Positions 28,435 to 37,645 of a stretch of 64,000 bases of DNA are shown one piece after another. The notes beneath the pieces are model-generated. The model made no database searches, was not told where the DNA came from, and saw only the letters and a program-made list of their open reading frames with translations. The position numbers and the translations under genes were made by a program. Source of the DNA: Ferrovaceae bacterium (GTDB lineage: Bacteria; Pseudomonadota; Gammaproteobacteria; Burkholderiales; Ferrovaceae); contig DAIDLC010000007.1 in NCBI GenBank assembly GCA_027449685.1, forward strand, positions 54,003-118,002, given 5' to 3'. Numbering within the stretch: position 1 is the stretch's first letter; each line of letters opens with the position of its first letter.

Positions 28435-29788
28435 GGGTACGGGCGGCCTTTGGTTCGTTTTGAGCAAATGGTAAAGGGACGGCAGGGTCTTGCTGCCGGA
28501 TTCGACGCGCCGGAAAAATGAGCGAAAAACAGCTGCCCTTGCCCGGCACACTCGAAATGTCCAGCTTGCTATCATGGTGCATGGCAACCTGTTTGACAAT
28601 GGCCAAGCCCAGACCCGTGCCGCCCGTTTCCCGTGAACGCCCCCGGTCCACCCGATAAAACCGTTCGGTCAGGCGCGGCAGGTGCTCGGGGGCGATGCCC
28701 GGACCCGTATCCCGGACCGACAAGCGGCCGTTCCCTTGGGCGTCGCGCTGCCACTGGATGTCAATTCGACCGCCGGGCGGGGTGTAGCGCACGGCGTTGG
28801 TGACCAGATTGCCAAAGGCGCTCAGAAGGTCCGATTCCGATCCCAGCAGCAGGTCTGCCACGCTGCATTCGCCGCACAAGGTATGCTGCCCCTGGCTGAG
28901 TTGCTGGCCGGTCTGGACCGCCTGCTGCACCAGATAGTCCACCGGAATGGGCTCTTCGGGCGCTGGCGAGCGCCGGCTTTCCAGGTGGGACAAGGACAGC
29001 AACTCCTGAACCAGGCGCAGCATGCGCGCCGCCTGGGTTTGCATGGTGTGCAGGGCGCGTTGTTGCGTGGCAATATCCAGATTATCGCTGTCCAGCAGGG
29101 TTTCGATGTAGCCACTCAACACCGTGAGGGGGGTGCGCAATTCATGGGACACATTGGCCACGAAGTCCTGGCGAATGCGCTCATCCCGCTCCATGGCGGA
29201 AATGTCATGGGTGACCAACATGCGTTCGGTGGCGCTGTAAGGCACCAATTGCAGCGACAGGGACAACTCGTTGCCGCGGATACGATGGATGATCAGCGGC
29301 GTCGAAGTGGGCGGGTCTTGCAGATAAGCGATGAACGCCGCGTGACGGATCAGATAGGGCAGACTTTGCCCGCGATCCTGTTTGAGCTGGATGCCCAGAT
29401 GCCGCTCGGCGCTGGGATTGCACCAGATGATGCGCTGGTTGATGTCGAGAACCGTTACTCCGATGGGGAGCATGGCGCCGGCCTGTTGAAAACGTTCCAG
29501 CGCCTCGCGCAGCTTTTGCTCGGTTTGCTGGGTCTGCTTCTTCATGCTGTGAAAGCGCTGGAATACCTGGCGCCAGGTGCCTCCGGGCTGGGACTCCGCC
29601 GGTACGGGCTGCGCCTGCAGCCAGCGCTGCAGGGACAGCAGCTTCCAGGTGTCGCGCAACACGATGGTTGCCAGAAACAGGGTCAAAAAGGTCAGCCCCC
29701 ACACCAGTCCCCACAGGACGGAGATCAGCAGGCAGACCCCCAGAGCCAGCAGGAGCGCCCCAAGAGCGTATTTCAGAAGATAATGCAT
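28421..29788 (-). CDS. phoR: Phosphate regulon sensor histidine kinase PhoR
   Basis: Membrane sensor kinase that phosphorylates PhoB under phosphate limitation. Starting at ATG 29788 the protein has 455 residues: two N-terminal membrane helices (MHYLLKYALGALLLALG and the next stretch) with no sizeable periplasmic loop, a PAS domain (IGVTVLDINQRIIWCNPSAE), the HisKA box VSHELRTPLTVLSGYIETL, and HATPase_c motifs NAVRYTPPGG, DTGPGIAPEHLP and GGTGLGLAIVK. A TTG-started extension to 29839 is possible but unneeded. Gap to phoB is 101 nt; 3' end overlaps ptsH. Confidence 0.95.
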   Translation of the reverse strand: MHYLLKYALGALLLALGVCLLISVLWGLVWGLTFLTLFLATIVLRDTWKLLSLQRWLQAQPVPAESQPGGTWRQVFQRFHSMKKQTQQTEQKLREALERFQQAGAMLPIGVTVLDINQRIIWCNPSAERHLGIQLKQDRGQSLPYLIRHAAFIAYLQDPPTSTPLIIHRIRGNELSLSLQLVPYSATERMLVTHDISAMERDERIRQDFVANVSHELRTPLTVLSGYIETLLDSDNLDIATQQRALHTMQTQAARMLRLVQELLSLSHLESRRSPAPEEPIPVDYLVQQAVQTGQQLSQGQHTLCGECSVADLLLGSESDLLSAFGNLVTNAVRYTPPGGRIDIQWQRDAQGNGRLSVRDTGPGIAPEHLPRLTERFYRVDRGRSRETGGTGLGLAIVKQVAMHHDSKLDISSVPGKGSCFSLIFPARRIRQQDPAVPLPFAQNEPKAARTHAHP

Positions 29789-29889
29789 GCGGGCAAGAGT
29801 AACAGAGCCAGAACGACGGGGGAATCCCGGAGCGCCCAAGGCGTGGCTAGGGGCTGGCGCATCCGTCTTGGAATGCGGTGTTCAGGGGC

Positions 29890-30579
29890 TCAGGGCAGGG
29901 CCGTGAGCCGATAGCCTGCGCCGCGTACGGTCTGCAACAGCAGATCCAGGCCACTGGGTTCCAGGGCGGCACGCAGCCGACGAATATGCACATCCACCGT
30001 GCGTTCCTCGATGAACACGTGATCGCCCCACACCTGATCCAGTATCTGGGTACGCGAATACACCCGTTCCGGATGAGTCATGAAAAAGTGCAATAACTTG
30101 AATTCGGTGGGGCCCAGAGCGAGGGCCGCGCCCTCGATGCTGACGCGATGCGTGCCAGGGTCCAGGGTCAATCCTTTGAAATGCACCTCATCGGCGGTGA
30201 TCTGTGGTGCTCTGCGGCGCAGTACGGCCTTGATGCGGGCATTGAGTTCGCGAATGGAAAAGGGCTTGGTCATGTAATCATCCGCCCCCGAATCCAGGCC
30301 CAGGAGTTTGTCGGCCTCTTCCACCCGGGCCGTTAGCATGATGATGGGGACGCTGCTGGAACGCTTGTTGGCGCGGAGTCGACGCACCAGTTCTACGCCA
30401 CTCATGCCGGGGAGCATCCAGTCCACCAGAATCAGGTCGGGCAGGGATTCGTTGACACGCTCCAGGGCCTGATGGGCATCCAGGGATTGCACGGGGGTGT
30501 GACCAGCCTGTTTGAGATTGAGTGCAATCAGCTCCTGGATGGCGAGTTCGTCTTCTACAACCAGAATGGTGGCACTCAA
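29890..30579 (-). CDS. phoB: Phosphate regulon response regulator PhoB
   Basis: OmpR-class activator of phosphate-starvation genes. The receiver domain has acidic pocket VVEDE, phospho-acceptor Asp53 (LILVDWMLPG) and Lys105; the winged-helix DNA-binding domain ends TVDVHIRRLRAALEP and VRGAGYRLT. The start is best placed at TTG 30579: GGAGG precedes it by 5 nt and the product is 229 residues, equal to E. coli PhoB. An in-frame ATG at 30624 would add 15 residues absent from the family and would lie almost at the predicted transcription start. Confidence 0.95.
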   Translation of the reverse strand: MSATILVVEDELAIQELIALNLKQAGHTPVQSLDAHQALERVNESLPDLILVDWMLPGMSGVELVRRLRANKRSSSVPIIMLTARVEEADKLLGLDSGADDYMTKPFSIRELNARIKAVLRRRAPQITADEVHFKGLTLDPGTHRVSIEGAALALGPTEFKLLHFFMTHPERVYSRTQILDQVWGDHVFIEERTVDVHIRRLRAALEPSGLDLLLQTVRGAGYRLTALP

Positions 30580-30631
30580 GTCAACCTCCGGATAGAGTGA
30601 GCGATGCAACGGGACATTTTCCATGCCCCTC

Positions 30632-30637
30632 CTTATA
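30632..30637 (-). promoter_or_regulatory. -10 element of the phoB promoter
   Basis: TATAAG on the minus strand, 10 nt downstream of the Pho box. Transcription would begin near 30625, leaving a leader of about 45 nt before the TTG start of phoB. Confidence 0.6.
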
Positions 30638-30647
30638 CCTGGGAAAA

Positions 30648-30665
30648 ATGACAGTCACGTGACAG
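30648..30665 (-). promoter_or_regulatory. Pho box upstream of phoB
   Basis: On the minus strand two 7-nt direct repeats, CTGTCAC and CTGTCAT, are separated by the 4-nt spacer GTGA, matching the PhoB-binding consensus of CTGTCAT-type repeats every 11 nt. A TATAAG -10 candidate (30637-30632) follows 10 nt after the second repeat, the expected distance for a PhoB-activated promoter lacking a -35. The box overlaps the stop codon of the upstream methyltransferase gene. It predicts autoactivation of phoB-phoR and, through read-through, of ptsH-ptsI. Confidence 0.85.
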
Positions 30666-31827
30666 AGGGGGCTGCGGGTGCGCGCGGGCGGCGATGCGAG
30701 CCGGCTACCAGGGGGAAATGAAACAAACGGCACTCCAGAGCACCGTTGAACAAGGGGATGCGCCGCGCCGGATGGAGCCGAATCAATTTGGCCAGACGTA
30801 AATCAGCCGTCAAAATCCAGGCGTCCCAACCGGCGTACTGGCGTTTCAAGACATGTCCCAATTCAGGGTAGAAGCGGGCCAGCTGTTCCTGTTCTCCCAT
30901 GCGTACCCCGTAGGGGGGGTTGGCCACCAGAATACCCGTGGCCGTAGGCGCCGAAGATTCCAGCATGTTGACCTGCTTGAGGTGCACGCAGGCTTCCAGC
31001 CCGGCAGCGGCCAGATTGGCCCGGGTGCTGGCGATGGCGTCTCCCTTGAGATCGCGCCCCCAGAGTGGCAGAGGACGGGGGGCTTGGACCAGGCTGAGGG
31101 CCTGGGCGCGCAGCTCATTCCAGGCATGCAAGTCCCATCCCTGGATGTTTTCGAAGGCAAAGGAGCGCTCCAGACCGGGGGCGCGACCTAGGGATTGCTC
31201 GGCCGCTTCCAGCAAAAATGCACCGCTGCCACAGAAGGGGTCGAGCAGAGGAGTTTCCGGTTGCCAGCCGCAGAGCTGGAGAATTCCGGCGGCCAGGTTT
31301 TTTTTGAGTGCCGCGTCACCAAATTCCGGGCGCCGTCCACGCTTGAACAGTGCCTCCCCCGAGGTGTCCAGATACAGGAAGTAGGTGCTGGCATCCAGGT
31401 AGACATGCACGCGCATGTGAGGTTGCTGGGTATCTATGGAGGGGCGACGTCCCTCCCGGGCGCGAAACTGGTCACAGATGGCATCTTTGACCCGCAGGGT
31501 GACGAAATCGAGGCTTTTGAGGGGGCAACGATGGGCCCGGGTGTCCACCCGCAGCGTCTGCTCGGGGCGAAACCAGTCCCCCCACGGGCAAGCCAGGGCA
31601 GCGTCGTACAGGTCCTGGGCGTGTTGGTACGATCCTCGCGCCACCTGCCAAAGGATGCGACTGGCCAGGCGCGACTCCAGATTGGCCCGCATGCACAGGG
31701 TGAAGTCCCCACTAAAGGCCACCCCGGCCTCGGTGGTCTGTACCGCCTGGGCCCCTAGAGCGGTCAACTCCGCTTGCAAGAGGGATTCCAATCCCCGGGG
31801 GCAAGGGGCAAAGAAGTGTTGGGGCAT
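30655..31827 (-). CDS. THUMP-domain RNA guanine-N2 methyltransferase (RlmL N-terminal-like)
   Basis: Class I SAM-dependent RNA methyltransferase of the YpsC/RlmL group. The 390-residue protein begins with HFFAPCPRGLESLLQAELTALG, continues through a THUMP domain (THTRAHRC-like segment RVDTRAHRCPLKS and a KDAICDQFR helix), then the methyltransferase domain with DPFCGSGAFLLEAAE and the catalytic ILVANPPYGVRMGE. It corresponds to the N-terminal half of E. coli RlmL (23S rRNA m2G2445), without the RlmK half. ATG 31827 is used; a TTG at 31845 would overlap hemJ by 4 nt. The Pho box lies over its stop codon. Confidence 0.9.
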   Translation of the reverse strand: MPQHFFAPCPRGLESLLQAELTALGAQAVQTTEAGVAFSGDFTLCMRANLESRLASRILWQVARGSYQHAQDLYDAALACPWGDWFRPEQTLRVDTRAHRCPLKSLDFVTLRVKDAICDQFRAREGRRPSIDTQQPHMRVHVYLDASTYFLYLDTSGEALFKRGRRPEFGDAALKKNLAAGILQLCGWQPETPLLDPFCGSGAFLLEAAEQSLGRAPGLERSFAFENIQGWDLHAWNELRAQALSLVQAPRPLPLWGRDLKGDAIASTRANLAAAGLEACVHLKQVNMLESSAPTATGILVANPPYGVRMGEQEQLARFYPELGHVLKRQYAGWDAWILTADLRLAKLIRLHPARRIPLFNGALECRLFHFPLVAGSHRRPRAPAAPSVT

Positions 31828-31841
31828 GGTGTGGGGGGGCT

Positions 31842-32267
31842 TCAAAAGGGCTTGAGGACGACCAGAAACACCACGGGAATCAGAGCCAGCACCGGGGCTT
31901 CATTGAACCAGCGGTACCACACATGGCTATGCACATTGCGCTCTTCCCGAAAGGCCCGTACCAGGCCCCCACACCACAGATGATACAGCACCAGCAAAAA
32001 CACCAGTAGCAGTTTGGGATGCAGCCACAGACCTCGGTCTCCCAGGCCATACGCCATGTACAGACCGGTGGCCAGGGTGAGGATTCCCCCGGGGGTCATG
32101 ATACCAAGATAGAGCTTGCGTTCCATGACCTTGAAACGCTCTTTGCCCAAGAGGTCATCGGGGGGGCATTGGGCGTGATAGACAAACAGCCGCGGCAAAT
32201 AAAACAACCCGGCAAACCAGGTGACCATGACAATGATGTGGCAAGCTTTAAGAACTAATAGGGACAT
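31842..32267 (-). CDS. hemJ: Protoporphyrinogen IX oxidase HemJ
   Basis: Membrane enzyme oxidising protoporphyrinogen IX in heme synthesis. The 141-residue, four-helix protein has the family N-terminus LKACHIIVMVTWFAGLFYLP with conserved His10, the ERKLYLGIMTPGG segment and a C-terminal RWFNEAPVLALI motif. A copper-resistance CopD-like assignment is the older alternative for such sequences. Heme supply fits the many cytochromes encoded in this window. Its start overlaps the preceding hydrolase gene by 20 nt. Confidence 0.9.
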   Translation of the reverse strand: MSLLVLKACHIIVMVTWFAGLFYLPRLFVYHAQCPPDDLLGKERFKVMERKLYLGIMTPGGILTLATGLYMAYGLGDRGLWLHPKLLLVFLLVLYHLWCGGLVRAFREERNVHSHVWYRWFNEAPVLALIPVVFLVVLKPF

Positions 32268-32868
32268 GACAGACTCGGGTAACCCAGGTTTTGATGTGGT
32301 GCAAACGGCGATGGAAAAAGTGGTCGGCGCCCGGAACCACTACCAGGGATAAATCCTGGGGGGTGGCCCATTCCAAGACATCCTTCAGGGGGATGGTGGT
32401 ATCGAGTTCGCCATGGATGACCAGGGTCGTGGGCGCAACCTCGGGCATGGGGAAGGCCCGTACGGCCGGTCCCACCAGCACCAGTTGCTGGCACGCCACA
32501 CGCTGTGCCACCACGCTCATGACGTAGGCCCCAAAGGAAAATCCGGCCAGGATGAGAGGGCCTTGCGCATGGCGTTGGCGCATCTGGGTGTGCACGGCCA
32601 GCCAGTCCTCGGTCTCGCCCCGGCCGGCGTCAAAATGGCCGGCACTAGCCCCCACCCCGCGAAAATTCATGCGCACGGCCACATGGCCCAGTTGTGCCAA
32701 AGCGGTGGCGAGTGTTTGGGCTACCTTGTTGTCCAGCGTTCCCCCGTACAGGGGGTGGGGATGGGCGACCAAGGCCAACCCCCGAGGCTCGCCCGAGGGG
32801 GGGGTGATGACGGTTTCCAGGTTGCCCACCGGGCCCTCGAGATGCAACGTGTGCCGTTTGTCCAGCAT
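32248..32868 (-). CDS. Alpha/beta hydrolase (dienelactone-hydrolase-like)
   Basis: A 206-residue alpha/beta hydrolase with LVAHPHPLYGGTLDNKVAQT near the N-terminus, the nucleophile elbow LAGFSFGAYV (serine), an acid in HGELDTTIPL and a final histidine in GADHFFHRRL. The HPHP-x-x-GG-x-x-x-N-K-V stretch marks a widespread proteobacterial family of unknown substrate. ATG 32868 follows the frame best; the open upstream sequence to 32937 is not family-like. Downstream hemJ and the RNA methyltransferase are likely co-transcribed. Confidence 0.85.
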   Translation of the reverse strand: MLDKRHTLHLEGPVGNLETVITPPSGEPRGLALVAHPHPLYGGTLDNKVAQTLATALAQLGHVAVRMNFRGVGASAGHFDAGRGETEDWLAVHTQMRQRHAQGPLILAGFSFGAYVMSVVAQRVACQQLVLVGPAVRAFPMPEVAPTTLVIHGELDTTIPLKDVLEWATPQDLSLVVVPGADHFFHRRLHHIKTWVTRVCHVPISS

Positions 32869-32994
32869 GGAAGGTCGATCCTTGGCGCATACAGGGGGGT
32901 ATTCTAGCATGCGTGCAATGCGCGCCGGAGGCGGCACACGCGGGGGGCATACGCACCTTCCCGCACTGCCTTGCTGCGCGGAGTCCTGAACTTG

Positions 32995-33513
32995 CTAAAG
33001 CGGGCGCAATTCCTGGGCAAACCACTGGCTCCGTTGCACGTAACTGTCGGCATTGGCCCGCAGGGAAGCGATCTCCTCGGCACTGAGCGTACGGATCACC
33101 TTGCCCGGACTGCCCATGACCAGAGAACCGTCGGGTATCACTTTGCCTTCGGTGACCAGGCTGTTGGCGCCGATCAGGCAATTTTTGCCAATCACGGCAT
33201 CATTCAGGATCACGGCCTTGATGCCGATCAGAGATCCATCCCCGATGGTACAGCCGTGCAACATGGCCATATGGCCCACGCTCACATGCCGACCGATGCT
33301 CAGGGGCTTGCCCGGGTCGGTATGCAGCACGACGCCGTCCTGGATATTGCTTTCATCGCCCACGACGATGGGTTCGTTGTCACCGCGGATGACGGCGTGA
33401 CACCAGATGCTGACGCGCAGCCCCAACACCACGCGACCGATGACGCGGGCACTGTCGTCCACATAGCAATCCAAAGCCAGTTGCGGGCGATGAGCGCCCA
33501 GTTGGTAAATCAT
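32995..33513 (-). CDS. Gamma-carbonic-anhydrase-like hexapeptide-repeat protein
   Basis: The 172-residue protein is a left-handed beta-helix of the YrdA/PaaY/gamma-CA group: hexapeptide repeats run through VIGRVVLGLRVSIWCHAVIRGD, and the likely metal-ligand histidines appear in VVLHTD, VGHMAMLHGC. Related proteins bind zinc or iron; carbonic-anhydrase activity is proven for only some. It lies alone between two gaps of about 120 nt. A bicarbonate-related role would suit an autotroph but is speculation. Confidence 0.88.
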   Translation of the reverse strand: MIYQLGAHRPQLALDCYVDDSARVIGRVVLGLRVSIWCHAVIRGDNEPIVVGDESNIQDGVVLHTDPGKPLSIGRHVSVGHMAMLHGCTIGDGSLIGIKAVILNDAVIGKNCLIGANSLVTEGKVIPDGSLVMGSPGKVIRTLSAEEIASLRANADSYVQRSQWFAQELRPL

Positions 33514-33633
33514 GTCGACCTCACGAGGACGAGGATTAAGAGGAGAACATTATGCCGGCAAAATCAATCCCATGGGCACTGGCCGCAGGCGTCCCCTGTC
33601 TCAGGGGCAACGCGCGCCTCGGGGAGGCGAAGG
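33514..33633. other. Gap with two GC-rich hairpins after ubiB
   Basis: The 120-nt gap between ubiB and the gamma-CA gene holds, on the minus strand, GCCTC-CCC-GAGGC and CCCCT-GAGAC-AGGGG. Neither has a U-tract. They may slow or stop transcription leaving ubiB; no promoter with both boxes was seen for the downstream gene. Confidence 0.35.
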
Positions 33634-35187
33634 CTAATTGCCGCCTTGCAGCAGCAGCAAGACCACCGCAGCGGTGATGCCGGCCATGAGACCCAGAGCG
33701 ATCAGTACCCCGGTCAACCAGCGTTGCGTACTGCGTTGCTGGGCCTGCAAACGGGCCATTTCTGCGGAGACAATGCCGTGGCGCGCGGTTTGACTCAGGG
33801 TTTGGTGAATGAGGCGGGGAATTTCCGGAACCAACCCTACCCATTGTCCGCCTTCCCGCTTCAAGGCGCGTACCAGGCCCCGCCACCCCACCTGTTCGCT
33901 CATCCAGCGCTCCAGAAAAGGCTTGGCCGTTTTCCATAAATCCAGATCTGGATCCAGGTCTCGTCCCAGGCCCTCTATATTGAGCAGGGTTTTTTGCAAC
34001 AAAACCAGCTGGGGCTGAATTTCCATGTCAAAGCGTCGTGACACCTGAAACAGCCGGAGCAACACCTTGCCAAAGGAGATTTCCCGCAGAGGTTTGTCGA
34101 AAATGGGCTCGCACACCGAGCGGATGGCCGATTCAAACTCGTCGGCGCGGGTGTCGGGTGGAACCCAACCGGCCTCGATATGGGCCACGGCCACACGGTG
34201 ATAGTCGCGCTGGAAAAAGGCCAGAAAATTCTGCGCCAGATAATTCTGGTCCACACGCCCCAGGGTTCCGATGATGCCAAAATCCAGGCCGATATAGCGC
34301 CCGTCATCGGCCACCTGGATGTTACCCGGATGCATGTCGGCATGAAAAAAACCATCCCGGAACACCTGGGTAAAAAAAATCTCTACCCCATCCCGGGCCA
34401 GTTTGGGGATATCCACGCCCTTGGCGCGCAGCACATCCACCTGGCTGATGGGTGTGCCGGACATGCGTTCCATCACCATGACCCGGGTGTCGCAATAGTC
34501 CCAGAAGACTTCGGGGATGATCAGCAGACGCCGGTCGGAAAAATTGCGTCGCAATTGGCTGGCGTTGGAGGCTTCCACCATCAGGTCCATCTCATCGGCC
34601 AGGTGCTTTTCAAACTCCTGGACGACTTCGATGGGATGCAGGCGCCGTGCGGGGGCCACCCAGCGCTCCAACAGACCGGCCAGGGTAAGCAATAAGGCCA
34701 CATCCCGGGCAATGGCCCGTTCCACCCGGGGGCGCAAGATTTTGACAGCGGCCTCGCGGCCATTGTTGAGAACCGCAAAGTGCACCTGGGCCACCGACGC
34801 ACTGGCCACCGGTTCGGTTTCGAATTCGGCAAAGACTTCCTGCAGGGGGCGTCCATAAATTTGTTCCAGAATGGCCCGGGCCTGTTCTCCGGGAAAGGGC
34901 GGTACCTGATCCTGAAGCTTGGCCAATTCGTTGGCTATGTCGGGCGCAATGAGGTCGCGCCGGGTGGATAGGGCCTGACCAAATTTGACGAAGACCGGAC
35001 CCAGGGTTTCCAGAGCCAGGCGCAGGCGCACCCCGCGTGGGTCCTGAAGGCGACGCCAAAACAGAAGTTTTTGGGTGCATCCGCGCAGCAGGGATGCGCG
35101 GGGATGATAAAACAGGAACTCGTCCAGTCCAAAACTCACCACCACCCGAAGAATTTTGAAAACCCGCGCAATCCGCATCAAGCCCAT
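33634..35187 (-). CDS. ubiB: Ubiquinone biosynthesis kinase-like protein UbiB
   Basis: Atypical ADCK/UbiB-family ATPase needed for ubiquinone synthesis. The 517-residue protein has the KxGQ motif in [16 protein letters not shown], the Ala-rich loop [11 protein letters not shown], catalytic [13 protein letters not shown] and [10 protein letters not shown], and a hydrophobic C-terminal anchor ([20 protein letters not shown]). It overlaps ubiJ by 10 nt. With UbiE and UbiJ upstream it shows the organism makes ubiquinone, the probable quinone partner of the ACIII encoded later. Confidence 0.96.
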   Translation of the reverse strand: MGLMRIARVFKILRVVVSFGLDEFLFYHPRASLLRGCTQKLLFWRRLQDPRGVRLRLALETLGPVFVKFGQALSTRRDLIAPDIANELAKLQDQVPPFPGEQARAILEQIYGRPLQEVFAEFETEPVASASVAQVHFAVLNNGREAAVKILRPRVERAIARDVALLLTLAGLLERWVAPARRLHPIEVVQEFEKHLADEMDLMVEASNASQLRRNFSDRRLLIIPEVFWDYCDTRVMVMERMSGTPISQVDVLRAKGVDIPKLARDGVEIFFTQVFRDGFFHADMHPGNIQVADDGRYIGLDFGIIGTLGRVDQNYLAQNFLAFFQRDYHRVAVAHIEAGWVPPDTRADEFESAIRSVCEPIFDKPLREISFGKVLLRLFQVSRRFDMEIQPQLVLLQKTLLNIEGLGRDLDPDLDLWKTAKPFLERWMSEQVGWRGLVRALKREGGQWVGLVPEIPRLIHQTLSQTARHGIVSAEMARLQAQQRSTQRWLTGVLIALGLMAGITAAVVLLLLQGGN

Positions 35188-35798
35188 CCTGCCAAGCGAC
35201 GTTCCAGTTGCCGGACTTCCTGGGCCAAGCGTTCCACTTCGCTGGAAAAATGCTGCAGGGCGCTGCGTGAGGGAGTCCAGCGAGCCTCTTCGGTGCCGTA
35301 TTCCACCCAGGCGGCCACCGAGCGACGCGTGCCGTCACTCAACCAGGCACGCCCCTGGCGCAGCACCAAACCCAGACGATGGGCCAGGGAATCCCCCACC
35401 ACGCGGCTAAGCAGCTCTTCCAGATCGGGACGAAAATGTTGTGCCAGATAACCTATTTCTGCGGCCAGGCCACTGTTGCCTTGCAGGTGCAGTTGGCGCA
35501 GGGCGCCCGCACGATCGGTCAAAAACAGGGGCAAGGCACCCAGGGGCAGGAGGATGCGCAGGTCGGGCGCTGTGGGAGGCTGGTGAGACGCCGTCGCATC
35601 CGCAGCGGGATCGGTGCCAGCCCACAACAGGCGCGGAATGCCCGTGGGGGCAATCAGAAAGCGCAGGGAAAATAGCGATACATCCAGCTGTACCGTGCAG
35701 CCCGCAAAAGGTTGCAGGCGCGCTCCCGCCCAGGGGGCGGTGGAAAAAATCTGCTGCAGGGCTTGCTCCAGACGTTCCTGTAGCAGGGTCTTCACCAC
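35178..35798 (-). CDS. ubiJ: Ubiquinone biosynthesis accessory factor UbiJ
   Basis: UbiJ is a lipid-binding SCP2-domain scaffold of the soluble Ubi complex. The 206-residue protein is divergent, as usual; the SCP2-like segment covers roughly residues 20-105 and a C-terminal coiled-coil-like helix ([22 protein letters not shown]) matches the family architecture. Identification depends mainly on its position between ubiE and ubiB with overlapping frames (7 and 10 nt). Confidence 0.85.
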   Translation of the reverse strand: MVKTLLQERLEQALQQIFSTAPWAGARLQPFAGCTVQLDVSLFSLRFLIAPTGIPRLLWAGTDPAADATASHQPPTAPDLRILLPLGALPLFLTDRAGALRQLHLQGNSGLAAEIGYLAQHFRPDLEELLSRVVGDSLAHRLGLVLRQGRAWLSDGTRRSVAAWVEYGTEEARWTPSRSALQHFSSEVERLAQEVRQLERRLAGWA

Positions 35799-36526
35799 TT
35801 GTAACCCCGATGCAGCGCCACCACGCCCGCCGACAGGTTATACCAGTTCACGGCATCGAATTGGGCAGTTTTCATCATGTCGCCCAGGGTGCTCTGATCC
35901 GGATGCATGCGGATGGATTCGGCCAGATATTGATAGCTGGCTTCATCCTGGGCCACCCAGCGGCCAATTTTGGGGATGAGACGAAAGGAATAGGCGTCAT
36001 AGAGCGGTTGCAGGGGCGCCCACACGCGCGAAAACTCCAGAATCAAGGCCCGGCCACCCGGTTTGAGCACGCGATACATTTCGGCCAGGGCTTTTTCCTT
36101 GTGGGTCATGTTGCGCAAGCCGAAAGCCACGCTCACACAATGAAAACTTTCATCCGCAAAAGGCAAGGCCTCGGCGTCGCATTGTACGGTGGGGAGAATC
36201 TGGCCGCGATCCAGAAGCCGGTCCCGTCCCCGGGAGAGCATGGCGTAATTGATATCGGTCATGACCACGCCACCGGCGGCTCCGGTGGCCCGGGCAAAAC
36301 CGCTGGCCAGATCACCGCTGCCGGAAGCCAGATCCAGGACTTGCTCGCCAGGGCGAATGGCCGCCACCTGCAGGGTGAATTTTTTCCACCAGCGGTGCAT
36401 CCCGGCGGACATGAGGTCGTTCATGAGATCGTAGCGCGAGGCTACGGAGTCGAACACCTGGGCAACCTTGCGGGCTTTTTCCGCTTCGTCGACCTCGGTG
36501 AAGCCAAAGTGTGTGGTGCGCGTCAT
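35792..36526 (-). CDS. ubiE: Ubiquinone/menaquinone C-methyltransferase UbiE
   Basis: SAM-dependent C-methyltransferase of quinone synthesis. The 244-residue protein has [20 protein letters not shown], the SAM motif [18 protein letters not shown], the family motif [16 protein letters not shown] and the ending [16 protein letters not shown]. It starts 3 nt before the end of the DUF971 gene and leads the ubiE-ubiJ-ubiB string. Confidence 0.97.
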   Translation of the reverse strand: MTRTTHFGFTEVDEAEKARKVAQVFDSVASRYDLMNDLMSAGMHRWWKKFTLQVAAIRPGEQVLDLASGSGDLASGFARATGAAGGVVMTDINYAMLSRGRDRLLDRGQILPTVQCDAEALPFADESFHCVSVAFGLRNMTHKEKALAEMYRVLKPGGRALILEFSRVWAPLQPLYDAYSFRLIPKIGRWVAQDEASYQYLAESIRMHPDQSTLGDMMKTAQFDAVNWYNLSAGVVALHRGYKW

Positions 36527-36529
36527 GAT

Positions 36530-36907
36530 TTAGTGCGTGTCGCGGCTGGCGCCGGCAGCTTCCATGCGGTTGAGATAGCTGGCCCAGTATTCATCCTGAT
36601 TCACCCCCAGTTCTTTCAGATAGTCCCAGGAGTAGATGCCGGTATCGTGGCCATCGGAAAAGCGGATCTGGATGGCGTACTGCCCTACCGGAATGATTTC
36701 CTCGATCCCCACCAGCCGTTTGCCGGTTTGCAGCACCTCCTGGCCGGGGCCATGTCCACGCACCTCGGCCGAGGGGGAGTACACGCGCAGATACTCCAGG
36801 GGAAAGGAATAGGACTTGCCATCATTGAAGGATACTTCCAGGCAACGCGAGGCTTGGTGCAGGGTGATATCCGTGGGCCAAGGGGTTTGGGGAGTCAGTC
36901 CAGCCAT
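36530..36907 (-). CDS. DUF971 domain protein
   Basis: A 125-residue protein of the gamma-butyrobetaine-hydroxylase-like N-terminal family (DUF971), with ITLHQASRCLEVSFNDGKSY, FPLEYLRVYSPSAEV and the C-terminal DGHDTGIYSWDYLKELG. These domains resemble an N-terminal zinc- or Fe-S-related module of eukaryotic hydroxylases; links to Fe-S protein assembly have been proposed for some relatives. In betaproteobacteria it regularly precedes ubiE. An AGG ribosome site lies 6 nt before the ATG. Confidence 0.9.
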   Translation of the reverse strand: MAGLTPQTPWPTDITLHQASRCLEVSFNDGKSYSFPLEYLRVYSPSAEVRGHGPGQEVLQTGKRLVGIEEIIPVGQYAIQIRFSDGHDTGIYSWDYLKELGVNQDEYWASYLNRMEAAGASRDTH

Positions 36908-36970
36908 GAAAGACCTGAGAAAGTGATGTGCCAGTGGGATATGATAAACCATTTGGTCGGGTGCCTGTTC

Positions 36971-37645
36971 ATGTCCATTGCCGAGCGCGTCCTGCAGGTG
37001 CAGCAACAGATTCGGGACCATGCCCAAGGGCGCAGCGTTACCCTGGTGGCGGTCAGCAAGGGGCAGCAGCCAGCGGCGTTGTGCGCAGCCTACCAGGCGG
37101 GGGTACGGGATTTTGGCGAAAGTTATGTGCAGGAAGCCGTGCCCAAGCTGGCCGCACTCGCGCATTTGTCGGTGCAATGGCATTTCATTGGCCCGCTGCA
37201 AGCCAACAAAACCAGTGTGATCGCGCGCCATTTTTCCTGGGTACACGGGGTGGATCGAGAGCGGATTGCCCGGCGCCTGTCCGCCAGCCGCCTCGAAGCC
37301 GGTCTGCCCCCGTTGCCGGTCTGTGTACAGGTCAATTTAAGCCAGGAGCCCAGCAAATCTGGGGTTTCGCTCCAAGCGCTCGAGGCCCTGGTACGCGAGG
37401 TGGCGTTGCTGCCCGGTTTGCGCTTGCGCGGACTGATGACCTTGCCCGAACCCACCTCCTCCACGGCATTGCAACGGCAACGCTTTGCTGCGTTGCGACA
37501 GGAGCAGGAGCGCTTGATCCGGCTCGGGTATGATCTGGATACCTTGTCCATGGGGATGTCGGGTGACTATATCGCGGCCTTGGCAGAAGGCTCTACAATA
37601 GTGCGTATTGGCACAGCCATTTTCGGGGAGCGCATCAACACATGA
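36971..37645 (+). CDS. yggS: PLP homeostasis protein (YggS/PLPBP family)
   Basis: Fold-type III PLP-binding protein without known catalysis, involved in vitamin B6 and amino-acid homeostasis. The 224 residues include VTLVAVSKGQQPAAL with the PLP lysine, the FGESYVQEAVPK segment, WHFIGPLQANKTS and the terminal SMGMSGDYIAALAEGSTIVRIGTAIFG. A huge upstream open stretch antisense to ubiJ-ubiE is not part of it; ATG 36971 fits family length. It overlaps proC by 4 nt, as in many genomes. Confidence 0.95.
   Translation: MSIAERVLQVQQQIRDHAQGRSVTLVAVSKGQQPAALCAAYQAGVRDFGESYVQEAVPKLAALAHLSVQWHFIGPLQANKTSVIARHFSWVHGVDRERIARRLSASRLEAGLPPLPVCVQVNLSQEPSKSGVSLQALEALVREVALLPGLRLRGLMTLPEPTSSTALQRQRFAALRQEQERLIRLGYDLDTLSMGMSGDYIAALAEGSTIVRIGTAIFGERINT

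Noticed and set aside
35441..36970. Very long plus-strand open frame running in phase into yggS (734 codons in total)
   Set aside because: It is antisense to ubiJ, ubiE and the DUF971 gene, all of which have clear families; only the last 224 codons resemble a known protein. High GC content and absence of chance stops explain it.
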